In this document: positions 31,695-43,999 of the stretch, piece after piece | How the letters are laid out: each line of letters opens with the position of its first letter | How positions within the stretch are numbered: position 1 is the first letter of the stretch | NCBI GenBank assembly: GCA_020310875.1 | Contig: CM035420.1 | Coordinates: forward strand, 185,541,380-185,605,379 | Direction of reading: 5' to 3' | From: Ceratopteris richardii | Taxonomy: Eukaryota; Streptophyta; Polypodiopsida; Polypodiales; Pteridaceae | Length of the DNA: 64,000 bases | Made by a program: the position numbers and the translations under genes | Notes under the pieces: generated by a model | The model's input: only the letters and a program-made list of their open reading frames with translations | Told to the model about the DNA's origin: nothing | Database searches by the model: none

Positions 31695-31764
31695 GATTTG
31701 ATACAGCCTTCAGAGTTCTGCTGTATAAGCTGGGGCTTCAGTGGTCTCCTCTTCGTATGCTCCT

Positions 31765-32398
31765 TGTTGAGAGCAGTATGGGCACCCAAGGACTGACTAG
31801 ACAAGGAAGCCAGTGGAGAGAGTCAGAGCGAGGTGAAGGATTAAGTAGACAAAGCAGTCAACGCAAATCTGGCAGATAGGTCCTTCAAATTTTTCCAAAT
31901 CAACATCTTTATAACAGTGATTCTTATCACTAACAATCATTGTAAATACCATTTCATATTTTTGTAGCTCTATTTTGTGCAAGCCAAGGAGTCCTTGAGC
32001 TTGAGGAGCCTTAGAAGTACCTACATATCAATTTTCGTATTTTTTAGACTCCGTTTAAGCCCTCAAATTGGCCCTGGAACCTAATTTTTAACTAGGCCGG
32101 ACACTAGGTCTGGACAGGGCCAAAACCTAGTCAAAAACTATAAATAGAGCTAGAGAGCTCATTTTTGAGGTTAGCTTGTAATTGATATGAACTTGTAAGA
32201 TCTTTTTGAAAGTAATCTAAGAACTCCATTGTTTCTAACTCTTTGTCTTGCCGTGTGTGCGCGTGTGTGTGTATGTGTGTGCATGTTAGTGTGCTTCTCA
32301 CTCACGCACTTGCGCCTCCACTTGCTCGAGGTCTTCATACCATCCTCATGTCTTCCCGGATTGACATTAAAGGAGGTACTACTCATCACTGAGCTACA
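31765..32398 (+). repeat. 5' LTR of gypsy B
   Basis: 634 bp, TGTTGA...ACA. TATAAATAG at 32,139-32,147 is the likely promoter. A GT-rich tract lies near 32,258-32,290, followed by the conserved end ccggattgacatt. It is related to the LTRs at 28,191 and 51,327. Confidence 0.85.
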
Positions 32399-32406
32399 CC
32401 AAATTT

Positions 32407-32424
32407 TGGCGCCGTTGTCGGGGA
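32407..32424 (+). promoter_or_regulatory. Gypsy B primer binding site, tRNA-Asp type
   Basis: tggcgccgttgtcgggga begins 8 bases after the LTR and matches the complement of the plant tRNA-Asp 3' end except at one base. Confidence 0.88.
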
Positions 32425-32705
32425 TCGAGCTTTGAGGACGAGCGTGTGATGGTAAGACGTAGAGTTGTGACGTTGGCGTTGTAGGTAATTTCTTTACTTT
32501 TCCTTACTTTTCTCATCCTTACTTCATCATCATCATCACCATCATCATCCCCATCATCTTCCACCTCCATCTCCATCATCGCAAAAATTTCAGTGTTTTG
32601 ACTATATCTCCTTCCCCCTTTCATTTCCCTCATTTCAAGTGTGAGAGAGAGCGAGATAGCGATCTTGTGTGCACTGTTTTTGCATGTTTTTGAGTTTGCT
32701 TGCAG

Positions 32706-33397
32706 GTATTGGGCATCCCATCATCTCTAGCACGTCGTGCAGGTACGGAAATGTGCAGAACTGTCTCTGTGTCGCAAGCTTCTGTCCATCGCGATTGACA
32801 AAAAATTTCATCTATTGGTAAAATTAAGTGCACCACAGTAGACTAGAGACCTTGCACATCACAAATCCACAAAAATTTTTGGAAAATTTGCATTTTTTCT
32901 GTCCATCGCGATTGATAGCATCAATCGCGATTGACACTGTCCATCGCGACGGACAGCCAGTCCATCGCGATTGACATACCCCGACGGACACGTGTCCATT
33001 GCGACGGACACCCCTGTCCATCGAGACCGACAGAAAAATCGCGATTGACACCAGTCCATCGCGATCGACACCAGTCCATCGCGATCGACACCAGTCCATC
33101 GCGATCGACACCAGTCCATCGCGATCGACACCAGTCCATCGTGATTGACAGCACAGTCGATCGCGATTGACAGCCATTTTCGGCCATTTTTTAGGGTTTA
33201 TCAAATTGAGGAATTTGGTTAATTTTGGGCATAACCATTGGGCTATAGGACATATAGAGAGGCTATCCGTTTGCTGTGATTCTTGGGATTGTTTTCCCTA
33301 AAAGCAAAGGATAATTTGGTTTGTGAGTTACATGCATGAAAGTGGTCTATTGTGTCATTTGAATCTAAGTCTTGAGCTAACCGTGGGACTTTTACAG
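32706..33397 (+). other. Candidate leader intron of gypsy B
   Basis: ttgcttgcag|gt (junction 32,705/32,706) and acttttacag|gt (33,397/33,398) are both pyrimidine-tract-AG|GT sites, and equivalents exist in element C. The tandem array lies between them. Splicing here is inference from the sequence. Confidence 0.35.
32898..33176 (+). repeat. CATCGCGA tandem array in the leader of B
   Basis: Diverged units lead into five 20-bp units (33,051-33,150) of ccagtccatcgcgatcgaca type. Units are near-palindromic around TCGCGA; tcaatcgcgattga near 32,923 is an exact palindrome. Reading frames through the array are by-products. Confidence 0.93.
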
Positions 33398-33994
33398 GTC
33401 CAGCAAGAGCACTTGAGGGCATTCTAAGCAAGAGTAAGTGCAAGCTTGGGAACACGCATCCTGGGCACACCAAGGCAACAACACAAAGAAAGAAACTCAA
33501 GGTTGGAAAATCCTCAACACCCTCTATCAATTCCTAGCTTAGGCTAAGAACGATTAGTGCTAGGAGTAAGTCAGGGCAACGATAGGCATCAATCAAGTTG
33601 AAGACTACCTATGCACTCAAGTTCAAGAATTAAACATAATCTCTTCGTGATGCGATAACCTTTAAGGAAAGAATCTAACGTGGAACGATCCACTTACAGT
33701 GCGAAAATTAACTCAAATATTCTTGACGACGTGATTTCTGACAAGAGCATAAACACGGTAACCACTAAAAAGAATCAAGTAACTGATACAAAAGAACTCA
33801 GCAACGAGGTTGTACTTGGGCAAATTTGGGCTATTCAATTAGGCTTATGAACCTTAGATCAGGGCAACATCTAGGGAGAGATAGACAAAGTCTTAGGTCT
33901 TCAGAGGCTAGTGTCAACCACACTGCTAGGTCTTGGGCCCAGCAGTTGAGCCACCACTCATACTACCCATAGCTCTGAGACCAGTGAATCAGAG
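33177..33994 (+). other. Leader of gypsy B between array and Gag
   Basis: About 800 bp of leader. The part from 33,400 resembles leaders of D (38,700-39,118) and C (53,620-54,031), including gcttgggaa and caattcctagcttaggctaa. A shared ag-t-tcaac-a start leads into M-N-L-R-S-type Gag sequence. There is no separate gene. Confidence 0.7.
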
Positions 33995-36900
33995 ATGTCT
34001 CAAGGCATGGATCGACCTACGGGAAGTTCAGGAGTGCCATACTTGCACAGGGTAGAAGGCCCGTACAAGACGCAGCTGGATTACCTTAGGACCAACCGAT
34101 TAGGTGCTAGCATCTATGAGGACGGTCTAGGAAGATCCGTGGTCCAGATTAAAAACCCTGACCAATCCATAGGACTAGAACACCCAGCTGTCAAGTTTGA
34201 AAACAGAGCATACTTGGATAAAGAAGGAACCATATACGTAGTCACCAGTCACCCAGATAGGACAGACGAATTTGGGAATGTGATCTCAGAAGCGGATTTA
34301 GGTGACCTGGAGCAAGGAAACATGGGCGAAGAACCTAGGACCCCTCGAGGGAAATCTGTTCTTACTAGAATCCTCAATCCCGAGTGGGTTCCCCAAGACA
34401 ACAAGAGTATAGATCTACTTCTGAACTGAGAGACTGACGAAGCCTTTTGGAGGTATAAATCTGATCGGCCGAATGACATAGGAACAATCATGATCTATGA
34501 GTTCAAAGATCCTGATAGCCCAGGCAGAGTGACCTACCTAGATCATGCTTCAGAGAGGATCTTTGTGGTGACAGAAAATGATAGGCATGCTTACACTTGG
34601 AAAGGTGAATTTATTTTCCCCCCACCCAGATCGAATGTGTCCTATGGTCACCCTGGAGCGGGAACATCCCAAGCTCATGGAACTCAAAGAGACCGAAGTA
34701 GAGATAGGCCATAAGTAAGCTTTGCCAACCCAGGGGGCAGAGAAAGAACGAGGACGGAAACAAATAGAGTAGAGCCTGAGGTACTTAGAGCTCACAGGAA
34801 TCAAAGAAATGCGGATGAGTTCCCTCTACCACGACCTAGAGAGCACATGAGGACTTTGAGACCGACTGAGCTAGTTAAGTCCATGAAGAATTACTTCGAT
34901 GGCACTGGAGATCCCTACGATCATGTGGATGAGTTCAGGCAAGTCTTGAGAGCTGAACAAGTGGAGGATCTATTCACGCAGTACAATGCCTTTGGTCTAA
35001 CCCTTAGGAACACAGCCCTTACGTGGTTTCAACCATTGAATGAGAGACAATTCAGGAGTATAGACCAACTCCTAGAGGCTTTCATTATTGAATTCTCTAA
35101 GAGTGGCATAAGACATAATACCTCCTCGCTGATTCACAGCTTCAAGCAAACCCCTCAAGAAACCGTGAGACTTGCAGGAAGAAGATTTAGGCAATACTTA
35201 GAAAGATGCCCTGTTTCGGAGCTACCCACAGCCGCTAAGCAAGTGGCTTTATTCTTGGATGGATTGCTAAGTACCAAATTGAGATCATATGTGTACTTGA
35301 AGGACCCCCGGACTATAGAAGAATGTGTACGCATGTGCATCGATATTGAGGATAACCTAGGGGAGGAGTTAGAGCTATCCAAAATCTACAAAGATTCAGA
35401 TAGTACCTCTAGCCTCTCTTCCTCACAATCCACATCAATTGAGGAACTTGCGGAAAAAGTAGCTCAAAAACTAGGTGTCTCTAGTAAACAAATTCCTAGA
35501 TTTGCCCCAGTAAAGAGGTGCTATACTTGCGGTGGTGACCACATGGCGAATGTATGTCCCATTCTGGCTCAACCCCAAGTAAATCCTAGTAGCCAGTACT
35601 GCACCATAGAACGGAGGTACACCAATCACACCGCGCAAGATTGCCCCTACAATAAGCAAACCGTCAGGCAGACGTACCCACAACCATACCCTCAACAAGG
35701 AAGATACCAGAACCAATACCCACCTCAACAATATGCGAGGCCTCAACAAACCTACCAACCCTATCAAAACCAACAAAGGCCTCAGCCTGTGTTAGCACAA
35801 CAACCCCTTGCCCCAACTAATGTGATCCCAGTAAAATATGCAGCTATAGAAGAGAACCTGAATAGAGCTATAGTCCCTGTAACACCATTGCTTTCTGAAA
35901 GTGACCCGAGTGACCATAGCTTTGATTCGATGCATATTGACAGCCCCCAGGCCTACTACATGCAATCTCCGGAACATGGTGAGTCCTATTACAGTGAAGA
36001 GCCAAATGAACCTAGTTGGGAGTCAGATTACACAAACGTCATGTATGCAAACCCCAACCCTATACCTCAACCTAGGCAAGTAAGACCTCCATTCCCCAGA
36101 GGACCATGCTACAGATGTCAAGGAGATCATCTCATTCGTGATTGTCCCGTGCCTCCACCTACACAACCCCAGTCAGTGACGATCCAGGGCTTTTGCCAAG
36201 ATTGTGGAAAGGAGCATCTCTTACGAGATTGTCCCAAGAACCCCAATACTATGTCAAAAATCACTCCCATTAACGTTATTGGGTTAGTGGTAGATTCCAC
36301 AAGGAGTGTCACTTCCACTGCACCCGTACAGGTAGTCACTAGAGCTCAAGCATTGCAGCAAAACCAAGGGGTAGGCCAGGAAAAGAGCCCAGATCTTAGT
36401 GAAACAGAGAGCATGAAAAAGAAAAGGACTAGAGCTTGGAGAGATAGTCGTGAAAGAATGAAAAGGCAATGGGCAAAAAAGATGAGTGAACTCGAGGAAA
36501 GCCTCAGAGAAACAAAGGCCAGGATAACTGAACTCACATCTCAAACTCCCTCTCACACGACCACACCACCACCATTCCCGTCTCCATCTGACCCGCCACC
36601 TTCCAACCCACCTCACACAATTCCACCACCCCCAAGAGTAGGATCAGTCCTAGCAGATCCCACTCCCGAGGACCTAAACATGATGCTTAAAACATATCAG
36701 GCCAGAATCCAAGAAGGGCCAAACATAACTGATCATGAAAAGTGTTACCCTAGAGCAGAACTAGAGTTAGAACGAACCAAAATTTGTGCTAAGATGGTGG
36801 AATTGGCTCAGACCATGTTTGAAGTCAGTCGCCTATTTAACATCTCTAGTTCAGCGAAGACACAGTTACACTTTGATGGACTCCTAGAAAGAATAGAGAA

Positions 36901-37054
36901 GTTGATTGCACAATCAGAAAAGGAACCCGCCTCTCACCATAAGGACAAGGCAAGTGAAAGAGTGAGCCTTCTTGCCCAGGAAGCCTATGTGCCTAACTCT
37001 ACGGAGCCAGACACATCATCTTCTATGAATCGGTTCACACCAGAATTCCTATGA
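33995..37054 (+). pseudogene. Gypsy B Gag
   Basis: A long Gag in three open pieces. N-terminal part Y-K-T-Q-L-D-Y-L...A-V-K-F-E-N-R; central retrotransposon-Gag domain with K-S-M-K-N-Y-F-D-G-T-G-D-P-Y-D and T-W-F-Q-P-L (about 34,870-35,360); a first knuckle C-Y-T-C-G-G-D-H...C with a second, weaker one just after it; a Q/P/Y-rich spacer; a second pair C-Y-R-C-Q-G-D-H...C and C-Q-D-C-G-K-E-H...C (about 36,108-36,235); a basic helix; and a Pro-rich tail. Gag forms the particle and binds RNA in live relatives. Broken at a few places. Confidence 0.85.
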
Positions 37055-37111
37055 GAGATTCAAGAAGACAAATGGGCTAAGGAAAGTGAAGTCCCTCCTC
37101 CCATTGAACTT

Positions 37112-38690
37112 GTGGATGATGCACATGACCAATTCCCACAAGACATCCCATCCATTTATGAGGAGCAAGAGAGCACCCACTCTCAGGAAAGATTAGACTT
37201 TGAGTCTAACTCTCTACGAGAATTACCCCACTTCATAGGCCCATGGGAAGCTAAGTCCACATGTATGAGAGCACCCACGGTCATGGTAAGAAACGAAGAC
37301 TCGGTCTTACCTAGGAACACGGAGGTAGTGAAAAACACTAAAGTACAGTGTAACCTCACCTTAGAAGAGCTACTCAAAGTAAGGCCAGAGCTATGGAAAC
37401 ATGTAGCCAAACAAGTACCCGAAATAGCAAAACCTCGTTCCCAGGTAGGATCCCAGAGGATAGTGCCAAAAATACCATTGGACAAGATAGGAGACATGAG
37501 TGAGGGCGAAGAGGGAAACACATATCTTCCTATCACCCATCAAGGATACACCACCAAGGCCATTCTAGACTCAGGCGCAGGTGTTGCAATTGCTACCACT
37601 TCCCTATGAAAGCGTTGGGGCAAGCCAGCACTCAGGCCCACGAGGATGAAATTGCAAATGGTCGATGGTCACATAGAGCGACCCTTAGGGCTGTTAGAAG
37701 GAATAACTCTCACCACCTGTGGTGTTGAGTTTGAGCACACTTTCGCTATATGTGATTTTAGCAAAAATCATGCTTATGAAATGATCTTGGGATGACCTTT
37801 TATGCGACAGTTGCAAGTGGTACAAGACTGGGGAACCAATTCCTTGTACCTGCAACACTTAGGTGTTACAACCAAAGTGAATCTCAAAGATTACTCTCAT
37901 AGAGATGTCCCTCCTATCCAATGGAATCCCATCCATAGAGGCAAAGATGATACAGAATCAGTGCATTCCATAGGGTCAGGATCCTCATGGATGCATGAAG
38001 ACACCCACTTATGGATGTGCAAAGTAGCAGTAGAAGAAGAGAAGAGAGAAGAAGCCAGAGAGATAGGTGCAAAAGAAACACATAGATCAATTCAAGACCC
38101 AGCCTATGAGCCTATAGTCTTTCCTGATGAAGAATTTGAACCCCACGGCTGGGCAGAAATCTTAGCAACAATGGATGTAGCCATCAATGAAGAACAATGG
38201 ACACCCCACTGTGATGAAGATGGCTATGACATTTCAGTCTTCTCCATAGAGCCAATCATGGGAGAGGTAGTGTTAGAAGAGTGTGAACCTAACCCGGATG
38301 CATTTGAGGATGCAAGTGACTCTGATCTAGAGTCAATCATTATGGACCCACCCTTTGCATCAGATGAAGAATACTTCTATGAAGTAGAATTTCAACCCCA
38401 GAGGCACGGAGAGCTTACAAATGACGTAAGACTAGCCACGCATGTAACTCCTAAGGAAGAAGGAAAGAAAAGAAAGAAGAGAGAAGTCACACAAGCATAG
38501 GAAGAATCTTTGTTTGAGGTCCCGGAAAATTTTAAGAAGTATGAGATAGATGACAAGAGAGTCATGATCAGAATGCCTAAACGAGAGGCGTAATCAGGGA
38601 GGCCCATGATAACAAAGAGACCACCAAGAAAATAGTAGTAGCCCTAGAAGAAGGAGAAGAGAGATGCACATACATAGGCCATGACCTGAC
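37112..38690 (+). pseudogene. Gypsy B protease and acidic linker
   Basis: The retropepsin start A-I-L-D-S-G-A-G lies near 37,560-37,585, and the family phrase W-G-T-N-S-L-Y-L-Q-H near 37,830-37,860. An acidic linker with E-D-A-S-D-S-D-L-E-S-I-I follows (about 38,305-38,345). The order matches element C. Broken, with no RT behind it. Confidence 0.8.
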
Positions 38691-38699
38691 AGAGAGAGC

Positions 38700-39118
38700 T
38701 TTTGGAGAAATCGAAGCAAGTGCCAGTGTGAGCAGGCTTGGGAACGCGCTTCCTGGGCAGACAAGCATAGCAAGGAGAAGCGACTTGAGGTTGGAACATC
38801 TCTCAACCTCCTCAGTCCATTCTTAGCTTAGGATAAGTGCGAGTAGTTGTCCTGATTGACTAGGGGTATGATAGGAATACTCAAGTTCTAAGAGCCTCTA
38901 ACTTCTCAAGTCCAAGAATAGGTTAAATTGCAGTCAAGGGACAACTTAAAGGAAAAGAACTTAAACTAAGTGGAAGAAGAACATCAAGTATGACACACTT
39001 AAGTGCTCCTGATGACGCTTAACTAAAGACAAGAAAACAAGTACTGGAAAGTTAAAAAGAACAAGTGATTGCTATCAAAGAATCAACAACGTGGTTGTAC
39101 AAGGACTATTGGGATTAA
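38700..39118 (+). other. Leader remnant of gypsy D
   Basis: Resembles the B and C leaders just before Gag (aggcttgggaacgcgcttcc, then gaggttggaa and cattcttagcttagg). The tandem array and LTR that should precede it are absent. Confidence 0.75.
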
Positions 39119-42100
39119 TTGGAAAGGCATATGAACCTTAGATCGGGGAGACACCCTGGGATAGACCGTCACAGTATTAGATCATCCGAGGCTAGTGTCA
39201 ACCATACAACGAGATCTTGGGCCCAACAGTTGAGTGATTACCCCTACGCTTTGGACTTAGAAACTAGTGACTCGGAGATGTCTTATAACTTGGAAAGACA
39301 TGTAGGTAGCTCAAGAGTGGCATACCTAGAAAAACCCGAGGGTCCCTACAAGACTCAATTGGAATATATCAAGACCAACCGCTTAGGTGCACGCATCTAT
39401 GAGGATGGTCTGAGAAGATCTGTTGTCCTAATCAAAAACCTAGATCAACCCATTGGACTAGAACACCCTGTAGTCAAGTTCGGAAATGGTTCCTACATAG
39501 ATAAAGAAGGAACCATGTATGTGGTCACGAGTCAACCTGAAAGGACGGATGAATTTGGAAACATAATCTCTTAACATGAAATAGTGACATAGAGCAAGGG
39601 AATTTAGGAAAAGAGCCAAAAACCCCTCGAGGCAAGTCGGTTCTGACGAGAATAATCACTCCAGAGTGGGTTCCCCATGATAATAGGAGCATAGATTTGC
39701 TCGTGAATCGAGAGACGGATGAGGCTTTTTGGAGGTATAAGCCTGAGAAGCCTAACGAAGTGGGAGCACTTACCATCTATGAATTCAAAGATCCTGATAG
39801 CCCAGGCAAAGTGACCTACTTAGATGATTCTTTAGAAAGGATCTTTGTGATCTCAGAGCATGGAAGACATGCATACACTTGGAAGGGTGAATTTGTTTTT
39901 CCCCAACCTCGATCCACTGTGTCTTATGGTCACCAAGGAGCTAGAACATCTCAGGCTCATGGAACTCAAAGAGAGAGGGGTAGAGATAGACCCAAGGTGA
40001 GCTTGGCTAACCCACTGGGAAGAGAAAGAACGAGAACAGGGACAGATAGGATGGAAAATGAGAGACAGAGGGGCCCAAGGAATCTAAGAAATGCAGACGA
40101 ATTCCCTCTACCAAGGCTTAGAGAACACGCTAGAACCTTAAGGCCTACACAATTGGTTAAGTCCATGAAAAATTGCTTCGATGGCACAGGAGACCCGTAT
40201 GACAATGTAGCAGAGTTTAGGCAAGTTTTGAGAGCGGAGCAAGTTGAAGACTTGTTCACTCAATACAATGCTTTTGGCTTGACTCTCAAGACCACTCCAT
40301 TGACTTGGTTTCAACTGCTTCACCAAGGCCAATTCAGAAATATAGACCAACTTCTTGAAGCATTCATCACTGAGTTTTCCAAGAGTGCTATTAGGCATAA
40401 CACCTCCTCCTTGATGTACAGCTTCAAGCAAACACCTCAAGAGACAGTGAGGCTTGTAGGAAGAAGGTTTAGGCAATACCTAGAGAGATGCCCTATTCCA
40501 GAGTTACCCACTCTAGCCAAACAAGTGGCCTTATTTTTAGATGGATTGTTAAGTACCAAACTGAGATCATACATGTACTTGAAGGATCCTAGATCCATAG
40601 AGGAGTGTGTACGCATGTGCATAGACATTGAGGATAATCTAGGGGAGGAATTAGATCTCTCAAAGATCTATAAAGATTCAAATAGTTCTACTAGCCTCAC
40701 TTCCTCACAATCCACATCAATTGAGGATCTGGCAAAAAAGGTAGCTCAGAAATTAGGTGTTTCTAGCAAGCAGATTCCTAGATTTGCCCTAGGGAAACAA
40801 TGCTTCACTTGTGGAGGAGACCATATGGCTAATGTGTGCCCGATCATGGCTCAAGCCCAAGTGAACCCTAATGGCCAATACTGCACCATAGAAAGAAGTT
40901 ACACTAATCACATTGCACAAGACTGCCCATATAATAAACAAGCGGTTAGACAAGATTATCCTCAGTCATATCCACAACAAGGAAAATACCAGAATCAGTA
41001 CCCACAACAACAATATGGTAGGCCCCAACAACCCTATCAACCACCCTATCAAGGGTAGCAAAGACCTCAACCAGTCCTAGTGCAACAACCCCCTCCTCCA
41101 GCCAATGTGATTCCAGTGAAGTATGCAGCTGAAGAAGAAAATCCAAATAGAGCTTTAGTGCCATTGATACCATTGCTTTTAGAAAGTGATCCAAGTGATC
41201 ATAGTTTTGACTCTACCCATATTGATAGCCCACAGGCTTACTACATGCAGTCACCCGAGCATAATGAGTCATACTATTATGAAGAACCGAGTGAATCTAG
41301 TTGGGAGTCAGAATATGCGAATGTCATGTATGCAAACCCCAACTCTAGACCTCAACCTAGGCAGATAAGACATCCCTTTCCTAGAGGGCCATGCTTTCGA
41401 TGTAAGGGAGATCACCTTATTCGTTATTGCCCTCTACCGGCACCTACACAAACCCAATCTATGACAATTCAAGGCCTTTGTGTAGATTGTGGAAAGGAGC
41501 ATTTGTTACGGGATTGTTCCAAGAACCCCACCAACATGCCAAAAATTGATCCTATCAATGTGATTGGGTTAGTGGTAGACTCCACGGGAAGTGTGACTTC
41601 CACGGCCCCGGTGCAAGTCATCACGAGAGCTCAGGCACTTAAGCAAAACCAAGACTTAAGCCAGGAAAAAAATGTGGAGGTTATCAAGATTGAGAGCCAA
41701 AATAAAAAGAGGACAAGAGCTTGGAGAGGAAGCCGTGAACGCATGAAAAGGCAATGGGCAAAGAAGATTAGCGAACTCAAGGAAAGTCTATGAGAGACCA
41801 AAGCCAAAATCATAGAAATCACATCTCAAACACACTCTCACACATCACCCCCACTACCATCCCCATCACCATCCTTTCCCCAACCTTCTAATCCATCGCA
41901 CATAACCCACCCACCACCTAGAGTAGGATGAGTCTTAGCAGATCCCACTCCCGAGGACATAGATATGATGCTTAGAGCATATCAGGCCAGGATCCAAGAA
42001 GGGCCAAATGTAACGGATCATGAAAGATGTTACCCTAGAGTTGAACTAGAGCTTGAACAAACCAAGTTGTGTGCCAAGATGGTGGAATTGGCTCACGCCA

Positions 42101-42330
42101 TGTTTGAGGCCAAACGCCTCTTCAATTGCTCTAGCTCTAATAGAACACCATTGCATTTTGATGGTCTATTAGATAGATTGGAGATGATAATTGCAAAGTC
42201 TGGAAAAGGAGCCAACTCCCAGGCTAAGGAGAGGGCAAGTGATAGAATAAGCATTCATCCCAAGGAAGCTTATGTGCCTAACTCCACTAAACCAGACACC
42301 TCTTTTTCTATGAATCGGTATTCATCATAA
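39119..42330 (+). pseudogene. Gypsy D Gag
   Basis: Same layout as B: N-terminal domain (M-N-L-R-S-G-R-H-P and Y-K-T-Q-L-E-Y), central domain (K-S-M-K-N and F-D-G-T-G-D-P-Y-D, near 40,160-40,215), first knuckle pair (C-F-T-C-G-G-D-H near 40,800-40,840), Q/P/Y-rich spacer, second pair (C-F-R-C-K-G-D-H and C-V-D-C-G-K-E-H, about 41,390-41,520), basic helix and Pro-rich tail. Broken at several places. Confidence 0.85.
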
Positions 42331-42396
42331 GTCCTACGAGAGATTCAAGAAGAGAAATGGGCAAAAGAAAGTGAGAATCCTCCACCCATTGAACTT

Positions 42397-43960
42397 GTGG
42401 ATGACCTACACGACCAGTTTCCACAAGACATTCCCTCCATCTATGGAGAACAGGAGGATGCCCCATCAAGTGAGCGGTTAGACTTCGAGTCTAATTCCTT
42501 GCAGGAGTTGCCTCATTTCACAAGCCCATGGGAAGCAAAGTCTACTTGCATGAGAGCACCCACGGTCATGATAAGAAACGAAGACTCAATCATACCCAGA
42601 AACACAGAGGTAGTGAAGAATACTAAAGTGCAGTGCAATCTCACTTTAGAAGAGCTACTCAAGTTTAAGCCTGAATTGTGGAAACATGTAGCCAAGCAAG
42701 TGCCAGACATAGCAAAACCTCGTTCCTAGGTAGGATCTCATAGGACAGTGCCAGAATTACCCTTGGACAAGATAGGGGACATGAGCGAAGGAGAAGAAGG
42801 AAATACCTATCTCATCACTCATCAGGGTTAGACAACCAAGGCAATTTTGGACTCAGGCGCAAGAGTTGCAATTGCTACCACTTCCCTATGGAAGTGATGG
42901 GGCAAGCCAGCACTCAGGCCCACCAGAATGAAGCTAGAAATGGCTGATGGTCACATTGAAAGACCCTTAGGGCTACTAGAAGGAATAACTCTCACCACTT
43001 GTGGTGTAGAGTTTGAGCACACCTTTGCTATATGTGATTTTAGCAAAAATCAAGCCTACGAGATGATTCTAGGAAGACCATTCTTGAGACAATTGCAAGT
43101 AGTACAAGATTGGGGGACCAATTCTTTATATTTGCAACACTTGGTTATCACAACCAAAGTGAATCTCAAAGATTTCTCTCATAGAGACGTGCCCCCCATT
43201 CAATGGAATCCCATCTTTAGAGCCACAGATGATACAAAGTTAGTGCATTCCATAGGATCAGGATCATCTTGGATGCATGAAGACACTCACTTATGGATTT
43301 GTAAAGTGGCTGAAGAGGAAGAGAAAAGGGAAAAAGCAAGAGAGGTAGGTGCGAAGGAAATGCATAGACCACTACAAGACCCAACCTATGCACCTGTGGT
43401 ATTTCGTGATGAAGAGTTTGAGCCTCATGGTTGGGCAAAAATCTTAGCAACTATGGATGTAGCCATCAATGAAGAGTAGTGGACACCCCATTGTGATGAG
43501 GATGGCTATGACATTTCAATCTTCACAATAGAGCCAATCATGTGTGATCCAATTATTGAAGAATGTGAACCTAGCACTGATGCATTCGAGGATGCAAGTG
43601 ACTCCGATCTAGAGTCAATCATTATGGACCCACCCTTTGCATCAGATGAGGAATATTTTTATGAAGTAGAAGCTTACCCTCAAAGACACGGAGAAATTAC
43701 AAATGAGGTGAGATTAATCACACAAGTAACCACTAATAACGAAGGCAAGAAGAGAAAGAAGAGAGAAGTCACACCCGACCCTAACATATGCTCACATACA
43801 ATCCCCATGACCTCAGAGGCCAGACCCTCTAAACAAAAGCCATACACATACAATGACAACTATGCTGCCAAGACCAAAGAAGAGATAGATCGCTTGGTGG
43901 AAGCTGGATTTATCTATGAAATCGTGCACATTGAGTGGGTATCCCCCATTGTAGTGGTGC
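42397..43960 (+). pseudogene. Gypsy D protease, linker and RT trace
   Basis: The retropepsin region is recognisable near 42,840-43,150 (M-I-L-G-R-P-F and W-G-T-N-S-L-Y-L-Q-H in the frame at 42,928-43,479). The acidic linker follows, then the pre-RT phrase S-K-Q-K-P-Y-T-Y-N-D-N-Y-A-A-K (about 43,830-43,875). RT catalytic motifs are not found. Broken. Confidence 0.75.
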
Positions 43961-43999
43961 CCATAGAAGAACAGGGAACCTCTTCCCAAAGGCGAAGGA

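Larger units (their letters stand above)
28191..31764 (-). mobile_element. Gypsy element E, 3' portion with two long unknown ORFs
   Basis: Minus strand: a 541-codon ORF, a 409-codon ORF, purine tract and LTR. Nothing of gag or pol is present before element B begins at 31,765. The same downstream ORF occurs in relic D behind gypsy Gag/protease, which links it to the gypsy family. It is truncated at its 5' side and looks broken at few places otherwise. Insertion of B, or recombination, could have removed the rest. Confidence 0.75.
31765..38690 (+). mobile_element. Gypsy element B, 3'-truncated relic
   Basis: Plus-strand gypsy: 5' LTR 31,765-32,398, tRNA-Asp-type primer site, a ~1.6-kb leader with a tandem array, Gag, protease and the acidic linker before RT. 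Near 38,690 its sequence gives way to the leader of relic D, so RT, RNase H, integrase and the 3' LTR are missing. Coding has several breaks. It begins directly against element E, in opposite orientation. Confidence 0.88.
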
